DNA from: Clostridiales bacterium | Lineage (GTDB): Bacteria > Bacillota > Clostridia > Christensenellales > UBA1242 | DNA length: 64,000 nt | Direction of reading: 5' to 3' | Assembly (NCBI GenBank): GCA_918262735.1 | Contig: CAKJYJ010000001.1 | Span: forward strand, 1 to 64,000 | Part shown: positions 14,696 to 24,761 of the stretch, in pieces | Layout: the number at the start of each line of letters is the position of its first letter | Position numbering within the stretch: the first letter of the stretch is position 1 | Program-made: the position numbers and the translations under genes | The notes under the pieces: model-generated | The model's input: only the letters and a program-made list of their open reading frames with translations | Databases searched by the model: none | What the model was told of the DNA's origin: nothing

Positions 14696-16918
14696 ATGGC
14701 TCTTAGTTTATTGGGTGGCATCACTGATTTCTTCAGCAACACTGTTGTGACGTGGATATTGAACTTTTTGTCATTCATTCCAAAACTTGTGTACTTTATT
14801 GCAACCTGCCTACTTTCGGTTGTTGATTTCTTTCAGGTAACTTTTAGAAAACTTGCTGGTATGGACCCAGTTATGATTGGCCAAGAAGTAACCAAAGGAG
14901 ACTCTGTTTATAAAATTATCTCCGACGCTCTTTTAACTGGAAAATATCCTGCAATTAACACAATGTTCTGGTCGCTGATTATTCTTGGAATATTAATGCT
15001 AATTGTAACTTCAATAATGGCAGTTATTAGAATTGAGTACCGCCCAGATAAAGAAAAAGGAAATTCAAAAGCAGGTATTGTTAAAAACTTCTTAACCGCC
15101 CTATTCACATTTGCAATTGTTCCAATTGCTTCATTGTTTGGAATGTTCCTTGCAAACGAACTTGTTCAAGCTGTTGTTGAAATAACTGCATCCGCCACAC
15201 CTGTGGACGAAACATATAACTACTTTGACACGTGGGATGGGGTTCAACCCGGTGAAGAAATTGACCCAAATTTATACGATATAACCAATTCATATATGGC
15301 GTTTGATATATTTGGAGAAACAATACCAACCAACACTCAACCATTTAGTGGCGTTGTGTTTAAGGCTTGTGCTCATGGGTGTAATCGTTTTAGAATGTAC
15401 GGAGACGCATACCTTGCAGAAATAAACAACAGTTCAACCGACCTTGGAATTTTTGGCACCGGTCAAATAACCGAAGCTTCGGTTGCGGCAGACATTATTG
15501 ACACTGCGTTCTCAATTAACGCAAGAATGAAAAACACAAGCTCTGGCGGGTATTCATTAGATAAGAATATCTCTGGCGAATACTACAACGATTGGCTCGG
15601 CTTCTTTGGTAGCACAAAAGATTTAACACATTTTAGTAAATATAACGTTGAATTAGTTTGGTACTTCTATTACCTTTGGATATTTAACTATATTATTGCA
15701 TTCGCTGCACTTGTTTTAATGAGTAAAATGTATATGCAATACTGCTTATCATTAATGGCAAGGTTATTTGAAATTGCTGGTCTATTCATATTTGCTCCAG
15801 TTCCAGTTTCAATGATGCCATTAGATAACGGCGCCGCACTAGATAGGTGGCGAGGCGACTATATTAAAAGGTTCTCACTCCTACTATTCATGGTGTTTGG
15901 AATGAATTTGGTTTATCCATTTATGACAATATTTGGAAGTATTAAATTCTTTGGCTCACCAATATTGGATTATATTATTTCAACATTCGTTATTGTTGCC
16001 GGATTAAATGCCGTGCAAAGCATTTCAAAAATGCTCACAGGAATCTTACTTGAAAAGGGTGGTGAAACATTTGAATCTTCAATGAAATCCGCCGGCGATG
16101 CATTAACCGCAACCAGTCAAGGTTTCCAAGCAACAAAACGTGCAGCCAACCTTGCTTCAACCCCACTTAAACTCGCAGGAAGAGGTGCCGCTTGGGGTGC
16201 AGGGGAAATACATCGTGTACGTCAAGAGGGTGCTGAACAACGATATAATAACAATATTAATCGAACAAACCAAGAAGAACGACAAGAAATCAATAACAAT
16301 CTAAATTATGACGCAACTCAGCAAGCCAATTGGAGAAACACTTATGACACAGATGCCGCAGCAAGAAACGAAATGGCTGGAGACTTTATGGCAACTGAAC
16401 AGGGGCGCCAATTTGCAAGAAGATATTATCATGGAAATATGACCGCAGCAGAAAATGCGATACGTCGTGGTACAACAGCCAGCGGTAACCCAATAAGCGA
16501 CGCACAAAGAGATCAACTCGCAGAATTTATGTTCCATAGAGATAGGTATAGTCATTCTCAAGCAGGTCAGGCAGCACAGGCTTCTGGTGACACCAGAGGA
16601 TTCCAACAAGGACTTAATAATTATATGCAGTCTGACCATAATCAAAGAATTGAAGCATTAGTTGGTGGAAACTTATCTGCAAGACAAACAGCAATTCAAA
16701 CTGAACGTCAAGGTTATGAAAATGAGCATCAAAGACGTGAAAACAGACACCAACGTCTTGCTCGTGTTGGTGGAGTTCTTGGTAGGTCAAGAGAACGTGT
16801 GTTTAACCCTGTATTCTCTAGTGGAGCAAGCAACATGCAAGACTTGTTAGATTTAATTCATGGCCGAGATTTATTCTTTAGAAGAAGAGATGGTGGCGGC
16901 AATGGCGGAAGAAGATAA
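14696..16918 (+). CDS. VirB6/TrbL-like polytopic membrane protein with polar tail
   Basis: The 740-residue protein has about seven membrane segments: around residues 17-40, 90-110, 130-162, 325-343, 345-372, 393-415 and 424-440. A large extracytoplasmic loop (about 165-320) lies between the third and fourth. The segment ARLFEIAGLFIFAPVPVS followed by a WRGDYIKRFS stretch resembles the conserved core of VirB6-like proteins of Gram-positive conjugative elements, which form the inner-membrane channel. From residue ~475 the protein is hydrophilic and rich in Gln, Asn, Arg and Ala, ending in a Gly/Arg-rich tail. The start has AAAGGAGGT eight bases before. No relaxase or integrase is nearby, so transfer of DNA is not implied. 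Confidence 0.65.
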   Translation: MALSLLGGITDFFSNTVVTWILNFLSFIPKLVYFIATCLLSVVDFFQVTFRKLAGMDPVMIGQEVTKGDSVYKIISDALLTGKYPAINTMFWSLIILGILMLIVTSIMAVIRIEYRPDKEKGNSKAGIVKNFLTALFTFAIVPIASLFGMFLANELVQAVVEITASATPVDETYNYFDTWDGVQPGEEIDPNLYDITNSYMAFDIFGETIPTNTQPFSGVVFKACAHGCNRFRMYGDAYLAEINNSSTDLGIFGTGQITEASVAADIIDTAFSINARMKNTSSGGYSLDKNISGEYYNDWLGFFGSTKDLTHFSKYNVELVWYFYYLWIFNYIIAFAALVLMSKMYMQYCLSLMARLFEIAGLFIFAPVPVSMMPLDNGAALDRWRGDYIKRFSLLLFMVFGMNLVYPFMTIFGSIKFFGSPILDYIISTFVIVAGLNAVQSISKMLTGILLEKGGETFESSMKSAGDALTATSQGFQATKRAANLASTPLKLAGRGAAWGAGEIHRVRQEGAEQRYNNNINRTNQEERQEINNNLNYDATQQANWRNTYDTDAAARNEMAGDFMATEQGRQFARRYYHGNMTAAENAIRRGTTASGNPISDAQRDQLAEFMFHRDRYSHSQAGQAAQASGDTRGFQQGLNNYMQSDHNQRIEALVGGNLSARQTAIQTERQGYENEHQRRENRHQRLARVGGVLGRSRERVFNPVFSSGASNMQDLLDLIHGRDLFFRRRDGGGNGGRR

Positions 16919-16970
16919 TTCACACGAACCAGAATTATCACTTACTACAAAATATTTATTGTTTAATAAA

Positions 16971-17001
16971 AAACAAGCACCACAATTTGTGATGCTTGTT
17001 T
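16971..17001. terminator. Bidirectional terminator between converging membrane-protein genes
   Basis: AAACAAGCA pairs with TGCTTGTTT, with an inner CAC/GTG stem. A-rich and T-rich flanks let it act on both strands. Confidence 0.75.
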
Positions 17002-17013
17002 ATTTTATATTTT

Positions 17014-18327
17014 TTATTCATATTCAGAATATGAGTCCGTTATAATAAAGTACGAATCGGCGTCAATATCTAGGTAAATATAATTATTGGCTTTAATATT
17101 TTCTAAAAGTGCTTGCTCGGAATAATCACCAAGGGTATCGTTAAAATATGTTTCAAATGTATTTTCTCTAAGCATTGTGAAAAGCGACTTCCCTTCTGCC
17201 AAATAATTAATATTGTTCTCGTCTATTGCTTCAAAAATTGAAAGTGGATACTCCGACAAATCAACGTCTAGCGATACATCAATTTTGCCATCAACAAACC
17301 ATGTTTCATCTGCGGTTGCTTCTTCAATTGTTTCTGGAGGCAATGCACCTTCTTTATATTTAACAGCAATATCTGCAGTTCTTGTGTTATCTAAAATTGC
17401 AACGAATGCCGAATCTGTTATTGTTACATCTTTGTTTGGCATGAATACCATTCCAAAATAATTTTTCTTTGGAAGTTCTTTTAATCCAGACTCTGCGTCT
17501 TCAAACAAATAATCTTTAATAATTATTTTGCTACATACATTTTTCATATAGCGGTAATCGGCATCAAACACCTCTCTTATTTTTAGTGCCAATGCCTCTT
17601 GGGTTACCCCACCGCCAACCAAGCCATTTGAAACCAAATAATTTGACATATTGGCAATTACCGTTTGGGTTTCCAATTCAGTAAATCCATAGTGGTCAAT
17701 TAGGTTTGTGTGATAGTTAAGGGAGTATTCTTCATTGTTTGAACCGCTTAGCGCTTTTGCATAGCTATATGTTATGTTATTAATTGCCTGATTATTATTT
17801 GGTTCAATTGCAAATGAAATACTTATGGTATAGTTACTATCCTCATTAACATCTCTTAATATGTTATATGTGAATTCTTTATATATTCCAGACATTTCCT
17901 CTGAGGAATATGCGCTATCGTAATATAAATATCTCTCCCCATAAAAAGCATCGCCCTTTACTCCGAGACCCGGAGAATATAGCCCATTTTGATATTCTCC
18001 ATTAAACATTGCAGAAGCATAAGAAGTTATGGCAACCACAATAACAATCACAATAATAACAACTAGTATTATTAGCCACACCCACCAGCCCAAGGACGCG
18101 AGAATTGTGCCAATCCACTTTATTACTGCCCATATGGCCTTACCAATTGCTTTGAGCATTTCTTTCATGGCTTTAGCGGATTTCTTTTTTAGTTTGTTTT
18201 TTGCTTCTTTATTCTGTTTTTTCTTTTTATTGCGCTTCGTATTCTTTTCAGACTCTCCGCCACCGTCATCTGCACTAGCTTGTAGCCCTTCAATTATAGA
18301 AGATTCGCCGTTGTTTTCCTCGTCCAT
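17014..18327 (-). CDS. Type II membrane protein with basic cytoplasmic tail, unknown function
   Basis: I do not recognise a family. The 437-residue protein begins with an acidic stretch, then a very basic Lys/Asn-rich region (about residues 30-60) predicted to be cytoplasmic. One membrane helix follows (about 78-102). The remaining ~335 residues are extracytoplasmic and mixed alpha/beta, with no catalytic motif I can see. The start ATG has a strong AAAGGAGGGG site. The gene faces the VirB6-like gene and lies between it and the AT-hook protein gene, so it is probably part of the same membrane apparatus. The basic tail could contact nucleic acid or acidic lipids (inference). Confidence 0.75.
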   Translation of the reverse strand: MDEENNGESSIIEGLQASADDGGGESEKNTKRNKKKKQNKEAKNKLKKKSAKAMKEMLKAIGKAIWAVIKWIGTILASLGWWVWLIILVVIIVIVIVVAITSYASAMFNGEYQNGLYSPGLGVKGDAFYGERYLYYDSAYSSEEMSGIYKEFTYNILRDVNEDSNYTISISFAIEPNNNQAINNITYSYAKALSGSNNEEYSLNYHTNLIDHYGFTELETQTVIANMSNYLVSNGLVGGGVTQEALALKIREVFDADYRYMKNVCSKIIIKDYLFEDAESGLKELPKKNYFGMVFMPNKDVTITDSAFVAILDNTRTADIAVKYKEGALPPETIEEATADETWFVDGKIDVSLDVDLSEYPLSIFEAIDENNINYLAEGKSLFTMLRENTFETYFNDTLGDYSEQALLENIKANNYIYLDIDADSYFIITDSYSEYE

Positions 18328-18496
18328 GGCCCCTCCTTTATTTTTAGTATAACATTAAAACAAAATATAATCAAGGCGAATAAATAAAAATATTTGTATA
18401 TATTTTTAACCCCCGCAAAGCTAAATTTCCACCACTTAATATTTGTATAAAAAGAAAATTAACAAACCAAATTGATGTTTTTGATGGCACAATAAA

Positions 18497-18526
18497 AATG
18501 TATGGGAAGATATCTTCCCACACACC
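18497..18526 (-). terminator. Terminator after the AT-hook protein gene
   Basis: A perfect 18-base palindrome, TGGGAAGATATCTTCCCA (18503-18520), is followed on the minus strand by a T-rich stretch. It lies 30 bases after the stop codon. The remaining bases up to 18,327 show no other feature. Confidence 0.6.
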
Positions 18527-18549
18527 TTTATTATTCTTATTTGTGACCA

Positions 18550-21072
18550 TTATTTTTTCTTTGGTCTACCAACGCTACGTTTTTCTTCTTTCTTTGGTCT
18601 GCCAACACTGCGCTTTTCTTCTTTCTTCGGTCTGCCAACGCTACGTTTTTCCTCTTTTTTGGGTCTACCAACGCTGCGCTTTGGTTCAGCTTTCTCTTCT
18701 TTCTTTGGTCTGCCAACACTGCGCTTTTCTTCTTTCTTTGGCCTGCCAACACTGCGTTTTCGCTCTGCAGGTTCTTCTTTCTTTGGTCTGCCAACACTAC
18801 GCTTTGGAGATTCTTCGTCTTTTCTTGGTCTGCCGGCGCTTCGTCTTTCTTCTTTCTTTGGCCTACCAACGCTGCGTTTTTCTTCTGTGGCTTTATTTGC
18901 ATTTTCATCTTTTCTTGGTCTGCCGGCCTTTCTTTTTGGAGCAACATCTTCTTCAGGCTCTTCTTCATCGGCTTCTTCTTCGGTTTCAGCCTCACCAACC
19001 TCTTCGCTAACCTCTTCTTCTGGCTCAGTCTCAACATCTTCTTCAGTCTCGGTTTCTTCTGCCTCTAAAGAATCTTCTTGGGCAGCATCTTCTTCTTTTA
19101 CAGGTTGTTCAGTTGCGCCAGTTTCTGTTGCTTCTTTTTCAACAACTTGATTAGTTGAAACCAAGTTGCCATCACTATCGTAAACATTTCCTTCTAAATC
19201 GTGATAAAGCCCATTTGTATCATAATATGTTTCATCATTAAACCAATAATACCCGTTGCTATCATAGTGCCCATCAGCGTCTTCATCTTTTTGTTCCTCT
19301 GCTTCTTGTTGAGCCGTGATTTCCTGTTGTGCCTCATTTAATTCATTTAATGTTTCTTCGCTAACAATTGGTTCTTCTGTTGCAACTTGTTCCTCTTGTT
19401 CTTTTACCTCGTTTTCAACCTGAGGCTCTGGCTCTTGGGCTTGAGTGCTAACCTCTGGCTCAGGAACATATTCGTAATACTCTGGTTCAGCATTTGGTTG
19501 TTCATCTTGTGCTGGGTATTCTTCATATTGAGGCTCTGGTTGCATTTGTGAATATAGTTGCTCGGCATAATTTGCGCCGTCAACATAGCCTTCATCAACG
19601 TTGCCAACATATGCCTGATTTCCACTCTTTAATTTTTCAATTTCTTCTTTAAGCATATTAACTTGACGTTGATATTCTTCTATAGATTGGTCTTTGGTTT
19701 GAATTAAAGAATCTTTGTTGTCAACATCCGACTTCAAATATGCAATTGCTTGAGCATATTGTTCTTTTTCTTTTTCAACCCTCTCAACTGTTTCGTCGGC
19801 ATATTTTTTAAGGTCATCAGAAATGGTTGTGTATAGTTTGTTTGAGAATGTTTGATACTCGTTTGTCATTGCGTCTTGAACTTTTTGAAGTTTTGACTCG
19901 AGGTCTGTTCTTCTCTTTTCAATTTCTTCATTTAATGACTTAATTTCTGCATTAAATTTATTTGTTGCATCATTCAAATCTTTTTCAATTTGTTCTTGCT
20001 TTTTAACTTCATCTTGTTGTTGTTTTCTTATGTAGTTAACTTCAATACGGTTAGTTGACTCTTCCTGTTGTTGTCTTAACCTCTCCATATTTTCTTTAGA
20101 AGCTTGCAGTTTTCTTTGATAATCTTTTGAAGTGTTTTCATAATTCTTTTTAAGTGTTGAAATTTCTGCTTCAAATTGTTGAATTTCCGCATATATTCTC
20201 TGTTTTGCATTTAAGTATGTTTCTGACTCTTTCATTGCACGTTCTAGCACAAGCGAACCATCAACTCCAGAAGTCGAAAAGTCATATTGTTCATGAGAAA
20301 CCGCATTGCGTTGTGCCTCTTCAAGTTCCTCTTGCTCCTGACGAGCACGTTTTTCTAGGTATTCACCAAGAATTGGAATTCCATTTTTAATTTCTTTCTT
20401 TGTGAACAAAACTTCAAAGTCAACATATTTTGGAATGGTTGCACTTGCCTTGTCGATATATCTATTAAATATATGGAATGTTTGATACAAACTTGCCATA
20501 TTATAATTTTGCATTGTTCTTAAAATTAATGTGAACACAACATATATTATTAAAATTAAAACTGGTGCAACTAAAGACAATGAAATATAAACTATGAAAG
20601 TTTCAGTTCTAAAAGCGTAGTACACTAAAGATAAGAAGAACGTAACAAATGCAGTAACTTTTAATATTATTCCAAAGTTTTTAATATTTGCCAAAAAACT
20701 ACTTGTTTTTAATGGCTTGTCAATACAGTTATATGCACTCATATATTCGCTTGGGTTCTTATCTCTATACAGCATATATTGTTGCCAATGTTTTCTTAAA
20801 ATTTTTGGAGTTCTGCCATCTTTAATCATTTTGTTAAATTCAATTAAATTATCTCCAGTTATGGTTTGGTTTTTATAAAGCCACTCATTAATTCTGTTAA
20901 CAGCTTTTTCTAGCTTTACCTCATACGCGAGTGATGACTTAATAAAGAAGAATAAAACCATTAATAATGCGAAGCCAACGCCCACATAAAAAATTCTGTC
21001 AATGGTAACAACCGAACTAACAGCGGTTTGTATAGCGTCCCAAATTGTTTGTACAACCTCTACTAACAACAT
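18550..21072 (-). CDS. Membrane coiled-coil protein with ten C-terminal AT-hooks
   Basis: The 840-residue protein has a membrane segment near residues 27-44 and two more near 128-150 and 155-185. A long coiled coil rich in Glu, Gln and Lys follows (about 235-470). Next is an acidic Pro/Glu/Gln-rich linker containing an Asp/Tyr/Gly repeat region (about 608-665, for example DSNGYYWFND and DTNGLYHDLE). The last ~128 residues hold ten copies of the AT-hook core GRPKK/GRPRK, mostly in an 11-residue repeat KRSVGRPKKEE. AT-hooks bind the minor groove of AT-rich DNA. With its membrane anchor, the protein could tether DNA at the membrane, either as part of the neighbouring secretion-like apparatus or in chromosome organisation. 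No known bacterial protein with this architecture comes to mind. The start overlaps no other gene. Confidence 0.85.
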   Translation of the reverse strand: MLLVEVVQTIWDAIQTAVSSVVTIDRIFYVGVGFALLMVLFFFIKSSLAYEVKLEKAVNRINEWLYKNQTITGDNLIEFNKMIKDGRTPKILRKHWQQYMLYRDKNPSEYMSAYNCIDKPLKTSSFLANIKNFGIILKVTAFVTFFLSLVYYAFRTETFIVYISLSLVAPVLILIIYVVFTLILRTMQNYNMASLYQTFHIFNRYIDKASATIPKYVDFEVLFTKKEIKNGIPILGEYLEKRARQEQEELEEAQRNAVSHEQYDFSTSGVDGSLVLERAMKESETYLNAKQRIYAEIQQFEAEISTLKKNYENTSKDYQRKLQASKENMERLRQQQEESTNRIEVNYIRKQQQDEVKKQEQIEKDLNDATNKFNAEIKSLNEEIEKRRTDLESKLQKVQDAMTNEYQTFSNKLYTTISDDLKKYADETVERVEKEKEQYAQAIAYLKSDVDNKDSLIQTKDQSIEEYQRQVNMLKEEIEKLKSGNQAYVGNVDEGYVDGANYAEQLYSQMQPEPQYEEYPAQDEQPNAEPEYYEYVPEPEVSTQAQEPEPQVENEVKEQEEQVATEEPIVSEETLNELNEAQQEITAQQEAEEQKDEDADGHYDSNGYYWFNDETYYDTNGLYHDLEGNVYDSDGNLVSTNQVVEKEATETGATEQPVKEEDAAQEDSLEAEETETEEDVETEPEEEVSEEVGEAETEEEADEEEPEEDVAPKRKAGRPRKDENANKATEEKRSVGRPKKEERRSAGRPRKDEESPKRSVGRPKKEEPAERKRSVGRPKKEEKRSVGRPKKEEKAEPKRSVGRPKKEEKRSVGRPKKEEKRSVGRPKKEEKRSVGRPKKK
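18553..18936 (-). repeat. 33-bp tandem repeat encoding AT-hooks
   Basis: The 3' end of the gene is built from 33-bp units that encode KRSVGRPKKEE, interrupted by a few variant units and short spacers. Ten GRP cores are present. The last four units are nearly uninterrupted, which points to recent unit gain or loss. Long open frames on the other strand and in other frames are by-products of this repeat. Confidence 0.9.
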
Positions 21073-21249
21073 AATACACCTCTTAATTTTTATTTTTAAT
21101 CAAAATTAGTATATCATATACTTTTTAATTTAACTAATATTTTTTAATATTTTCAAAATATTTTTCAAAAATTTTTTTAATAATTATTGCCAATCCGTTT
21201 ATTTTGGCGGTATTAAGACTAATATTTGTCATAATATTTATTAAATTTA

Positions 21250-21284
21250 CAAAAAATTATGGCCATATTTTACCATGACCATAA
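21250..21284 (-). terminator. Terminator of the addBA operon
   Basis: A 10-bp stem (TTATGG-T-CAT with ATG-G-CCATAA) with an 8-base loop is followed on the minus strand by T6. It lies 13 bases after the addA stop. Confidence 0.75.
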
Positions 21285-21296
21285 CCTTTTATTCCT

Positions 21297-24200
21297 CTAT
21301 AAACTTATTAAACTATTCTTTGATAAATTAAGTATGTATCTTTTCACACTAGCCCCACCAAAGCCAAGCCTTAATGCTTTTGTGTAAATATCTATTTGTT
21401 TTTTGTATGAAGATATTATTTGCTCATCACTTTTGTTTGTGTATTTATAATCAAATAGCACTATTTTATCCTCGGCCAAAACAACTAAATCCATTATCCC
21501 TTGAACCAATATTTTACATTCCTCTCCACCATCAACCAAACTTGAATGTGGAACCCTCATAACAAACTTTTGCTCTTTAAGAATCTTCTTTCCTGTTGTG
21601 TATTTTTTTAGTATTTCAATATTGTTAAATATTTTTTCATATCCAAATTGTTTTATCGTTTCTATCTCTTCGTTTGAAAAATTGCAACTAACAAATTGTT
21701 CAACATCAAACACGCTATTAATATTTTCAAAATCAATCTTTTCTAGCAGCAAATGATATAGTGTGCCGTCGTCGGTTGATATTTCGTTTAGATGCTCGTT
21801 CTTGTTTAATAACTTTGGCATCATATTAACGCAAGAATAGTCATCAAGTGCAATTCCAGACACCGAATTTTTTAGTGCCAAATTTTTTTGCTTCTTTAAC
21901 AAATCAATGTTCAAATATTCTGCTAACTTTGAAGCATATTTTTCATTTTCTTCCACAACAACCTTTTCACCGGCAAATTTGTTTTCTTCAACTTTAACCT
22001 CGTCCGCACAAAGTTTTAATTTGTTGTTGTTAAATAAATTTGCATCAAATGTTTCTAGCTTATTTATTCTATCAATTTCTTCTTGGCTTAAACTTCCAAT
22101 AATAAGGCTTAAAAAATTATTTTGTCTTAAAATGTTCATGTCACTGGTTAAACGTTTGAACTTGCCATTATTAATTCCTGTTAGTATTAACTTATTCTCT
22201 GCCCTTGTGATTGCAACATACAAAAGCCTAATTTTTTCGCTGGTTTCTGACACTTTATTCTTGAGCTTACATGCATCATAAAATATTCCGTAATTTACGG
22301 ATCTTTCGTCATCATTAAACAACTTAATTCCAACGCCTAATTCTTTATTAATTTCAATAACCGAGCCAACCCTAACCCTGCCATCTGGCGAATACCCATT
22401 TCCACTGTTGTTGAAATTCTGGCTAAGACCCGGCAAAATAACAACCGGATATTCCAACCCCTTAGATGAGTGCATGGTTGCAATTTGAACAGCCTTTGAA
22501 GACGCCTTTGTGTTTTTAACACCAACATCTCTTTGTGTTGACTCTCTAAAAGTTACATAACTACACAAATCAAAGTTATATTTAGAGTTCCAAAAACTAT
22601 CAATAAATGCCCGAATGTTTACCCGTCTGTTTTCAAAATCCGGCTCAAATGATATCTTTAATAGATATTCGCTCTCTTTAACTATTCTTGAAAGAGCATA
22701 ATATATTCCCTTATATTTTGCATTAAAAGAAAATTCCTCAATCGTTTTATAAAATTCTTTTAATTTATTTGCCAACTCATCATTAAACTTTTGGGCATAC
22801 TCATAAAGAGCTTCGTAAAAATATTCACAATCCGTTTTTAATCTAACGCTTGCAAAATCGCCGTCAGAAAAATTAAATAGACTAGAAGAAATAACACTAT
22901 ATATTGCATAGTCATCACTCTTGTTATATGCAAGTTTAATAAGGTTAAACAGCACAGTGTTGTCGTAAAGACTTTCCAGTTCATCATTGTTGGATACCGT
23001 GTATGGTATTCCAAGTTCAACAAAGTGTTTAATTAAGTAGTTTTGATATGGCTTTCTTTTCCTAAGTAATATTGTTATGTCTGAAAAATCAATCGCTCGC
23101 TCTTTTTTTAATTCTTTATCATATATCTTTTGCCCAAGCAACTCCGCAATTTTATTACAAATAAACAAACATTCCTCGTCATACTTATTTATTGCAACGT
23201 TTAACCCCCTATCCTCTTTAATGTCATAAACCGTCGTTGGTTTTGGAAGCTCGCCCCCCTCAACAGCAGAATTAATGAGATTTAGTGAAACACATACCTC
23301 ATTATCAACATCTTCAATTTTTGCCTTTGGGTCAAACTGTGCCTTTGCCCTATAATTAATTCCTGCCGTTTTTTCTGTCATAATAACATTAAATATTTCA
23401 TTGGCAAAATATAGGATATTCTTATTTGTTCTAAAATTGCAATTTAGTGTTTTTGCAACACTATTTTCATCTTCCCCACCGAAATCCTTTTCAATATCTA
23501 AAAATATATCTGGGTCGGATTGCCTAAATGCATATATTGATTGTTTTGTGTCGCCAACAAAAAACAAGTTATTATTCTTAATTAACGATATTATTTTTTC
23601 TTGAACGGCGTTTGCATCTTGAAACTCGTCAACAAAAATATATTTATATGATTTTTTTATTTGCTCTTTTAGTTCTTCTTTTTCTAAAAGTTTAATTGTA
23701 AGTCTTTCAATATCATTAAAGTCAAATTTATTTGCTCCAATTTTGGCAGTTTGATATTTTTCTATAAATCTATTGAGCAGTTCAAAAATAGAATTAATTA
23801 ATTTGCCACAATAATCATATGATGCCTCAATTTCTTCTGGCGTGCCGTAAGACTCTTTTATTGTCTTAAATGTTTCAACCATGTCATCTCTAATATCTTT
23901 TATTTCGTCTTTCAGCCCCAGGTTGTCGCCACGCTCTTTTCTAAGAGTTCCAAAATCAAAATTGTCTATTACCGAAACCTTTTTTGAAAATGACTCAGAA
24001 ATTAAAAAACCATCACAGATGCTGATTAAATTTGTTATATATTCAACATATCTACCAAACTCCAGCTCAACTGCCCGCCCGCGCTGTTCTTCCAACCTTG
24101 CCTTATAGTCACCAACAACATCATTGTAATATTCGCATAAATATTTTTCTGCAATTCTTTCGTTTTTGTCATATAATGATTTTGTTTTGTTCCAAAATTC

Positions 24201-24761
24201 TTCAATGCTTAAAATTGAAGTTGAATAATTATATATTTTTAGAATGGTTGCTTTTATTGAATTTTCATCTCTATTGGAAGCTAAGTTTTCAATTAGATGA
24301 GAATACATTTCTGGCTCGGCAGATTTCATTTCTGCAATTGCTTTTTCCATCGCCTTGGCTTGTTCGTAAACTTCATCTTTTTCGTCCAACACAGAAAATG
24401 AGGGGTCAATATCCAAAACATAAAAGTACTTTTTTATAAGTTTTTGACAAAAACTATCAAACGTTGAAATGTCGGCGGTTTGAACTTTGTCTAACTCGTC
24501 TTGCAAAAACTCTTTTTCGTTAACGCTTTCTTTTAATCTGTCTAACAGCCTTTTTTTCATTTCCATTGCGGCAGATTTTGTGTAGGTTAAAACCAGCAAT
24601 TCGTCAACGTGACAATCGCCATCTAAAATGTATTGAAATATCTTTTTAATCATTATGTGGGTTTTACCACTTCCAGCGGAAGCCGACACAATCATATTTT
24701 TATTCTTAATATGCATTATCTCTTCTTGCTCTGGAATAATTATTTCCTCACCTTTAGACAT
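21297..24761 (-). CDS. addA: ATP-dependent helicase/nuclease subunit A
   Basis: AddA is the UvrD-type helicase and nuclease subunit of AddAB, which processes double-strand breaks for recombination. The 1,154 residues carry the SF1A motifs: Walker A SASAGSGKT (about residues 31-39), FVDEFQDAN, GDTKQSIYAFRQSDPDIF, TMHSSKGLEYPVVILPG and LLYVAITRAENKL. The C-terminal RecB-type nuclease motif is GIMDLVVLAEDKIVLFDYKYT with the Asp...Asp-x-Lys residues. The start overlaps the addB stop by 8 bases and has a GGGGAG site inside addB, so the two are translationally coupled. Confidence 0.96.
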   Translation of the reverse strand: MSKGEEIIIPEQEEIMHIKNKNMIVSASAGSGKTHIMIKKIFQYILDGDCHVDELLVLTYTKSAAMEMKKRLLDRLKESVNEKEFLQDELDKVQTADISTFDSFCQKLIKKYFYVLDIDPSFSVLDEKDEVYEQAKAMEKAIAEMKSAEPEMYSHLIENLASNRDENSIKATILKIYNYSTSILSIEEFWNKTKSLYDKNERIAEKYLCEYYNDVVGDYKARLEEQRGRAVELEFGRYVEYITNLISICDGFLISESFSKKVSVIDNFDFGTLRKERGDNLGLKDEIKDIRDDMVETFKTIKESYGTPEEIEASYDYCGKLINSIFELLNRFIEKYQTAKIGANKFDFNDIERLTIKLLEKEELKEQIKKSYKYIFVDEFQDANAVQEKIISLIKNNNLFFVGDTKQSIYAFRQSDPDIFLDIEKDFGGEDENSVAKTLNCNFRTNKNILYFANEIFNVIMTEKTAGINYRAKAQFDPKAKIEDVDNEVCVSLNLINSAVEGGELPKPTTVYDIKEDRGLNVAINKYDEECLFICNKIAELLGQKIYDKELKKERAIDFSDITILLRKRKPYQNYLIKHFVELGIPYTVSNNDELESLYDNTVLFNLIKLAYNKSDDYAIYSVISSSLFNFSDGDFASVRLKTDCEYFYEALYEYAQKFNDELANKLKEFYKTIEEFSFNAKYKGIYYALSRIVKESEYLLKISFEPDFENRRVNIRAFIDSFWNSKYNFDLCSYVTFRESTQRDVGVKNTKASSKAVQIATMHSSKGLEYPVVILPGLSQNFNNSGNGYSPDGRVRVGSVIEINKELGVGIKLFNDDERSVNYGIFYDACKLKNKVSETSEKIRLLYVAITRAENKLILTGINNGKFKRLTSDMNILRQNNFLSLIIGSLSQEEIDRINKLETFDANLFNNNKLKLCADEVKVEENKFAGEKVVVEENEKYASKLAEYLNIDLLKKQKNLALKNSVSGIALDDYSCVNMMPKLLNKNEHLNEISTDDGTLYHLLLEKIDFENINSVFDVEQFVSCNFSNEEIETIKQFGYEKIFNNIEILKKYTTGKKILKEQKFVMRVPHSSLVDGGEECKILVQGIMDLVVLAEDKIVLFDYKYTNKSDEQIISSYKKQIDIYTKALRLGFGGASVKRYILNLSKNSLISL

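Noticed and set aside
18498-19150. Long open frames on both strands over the 3' end of the AT-hook gene
   Set aside because: They arise from the 33-bp in-frame repeat and lack ribosome sites; the minus-strand frame encoding GRPKK repeats is the only one with a coherent protein.
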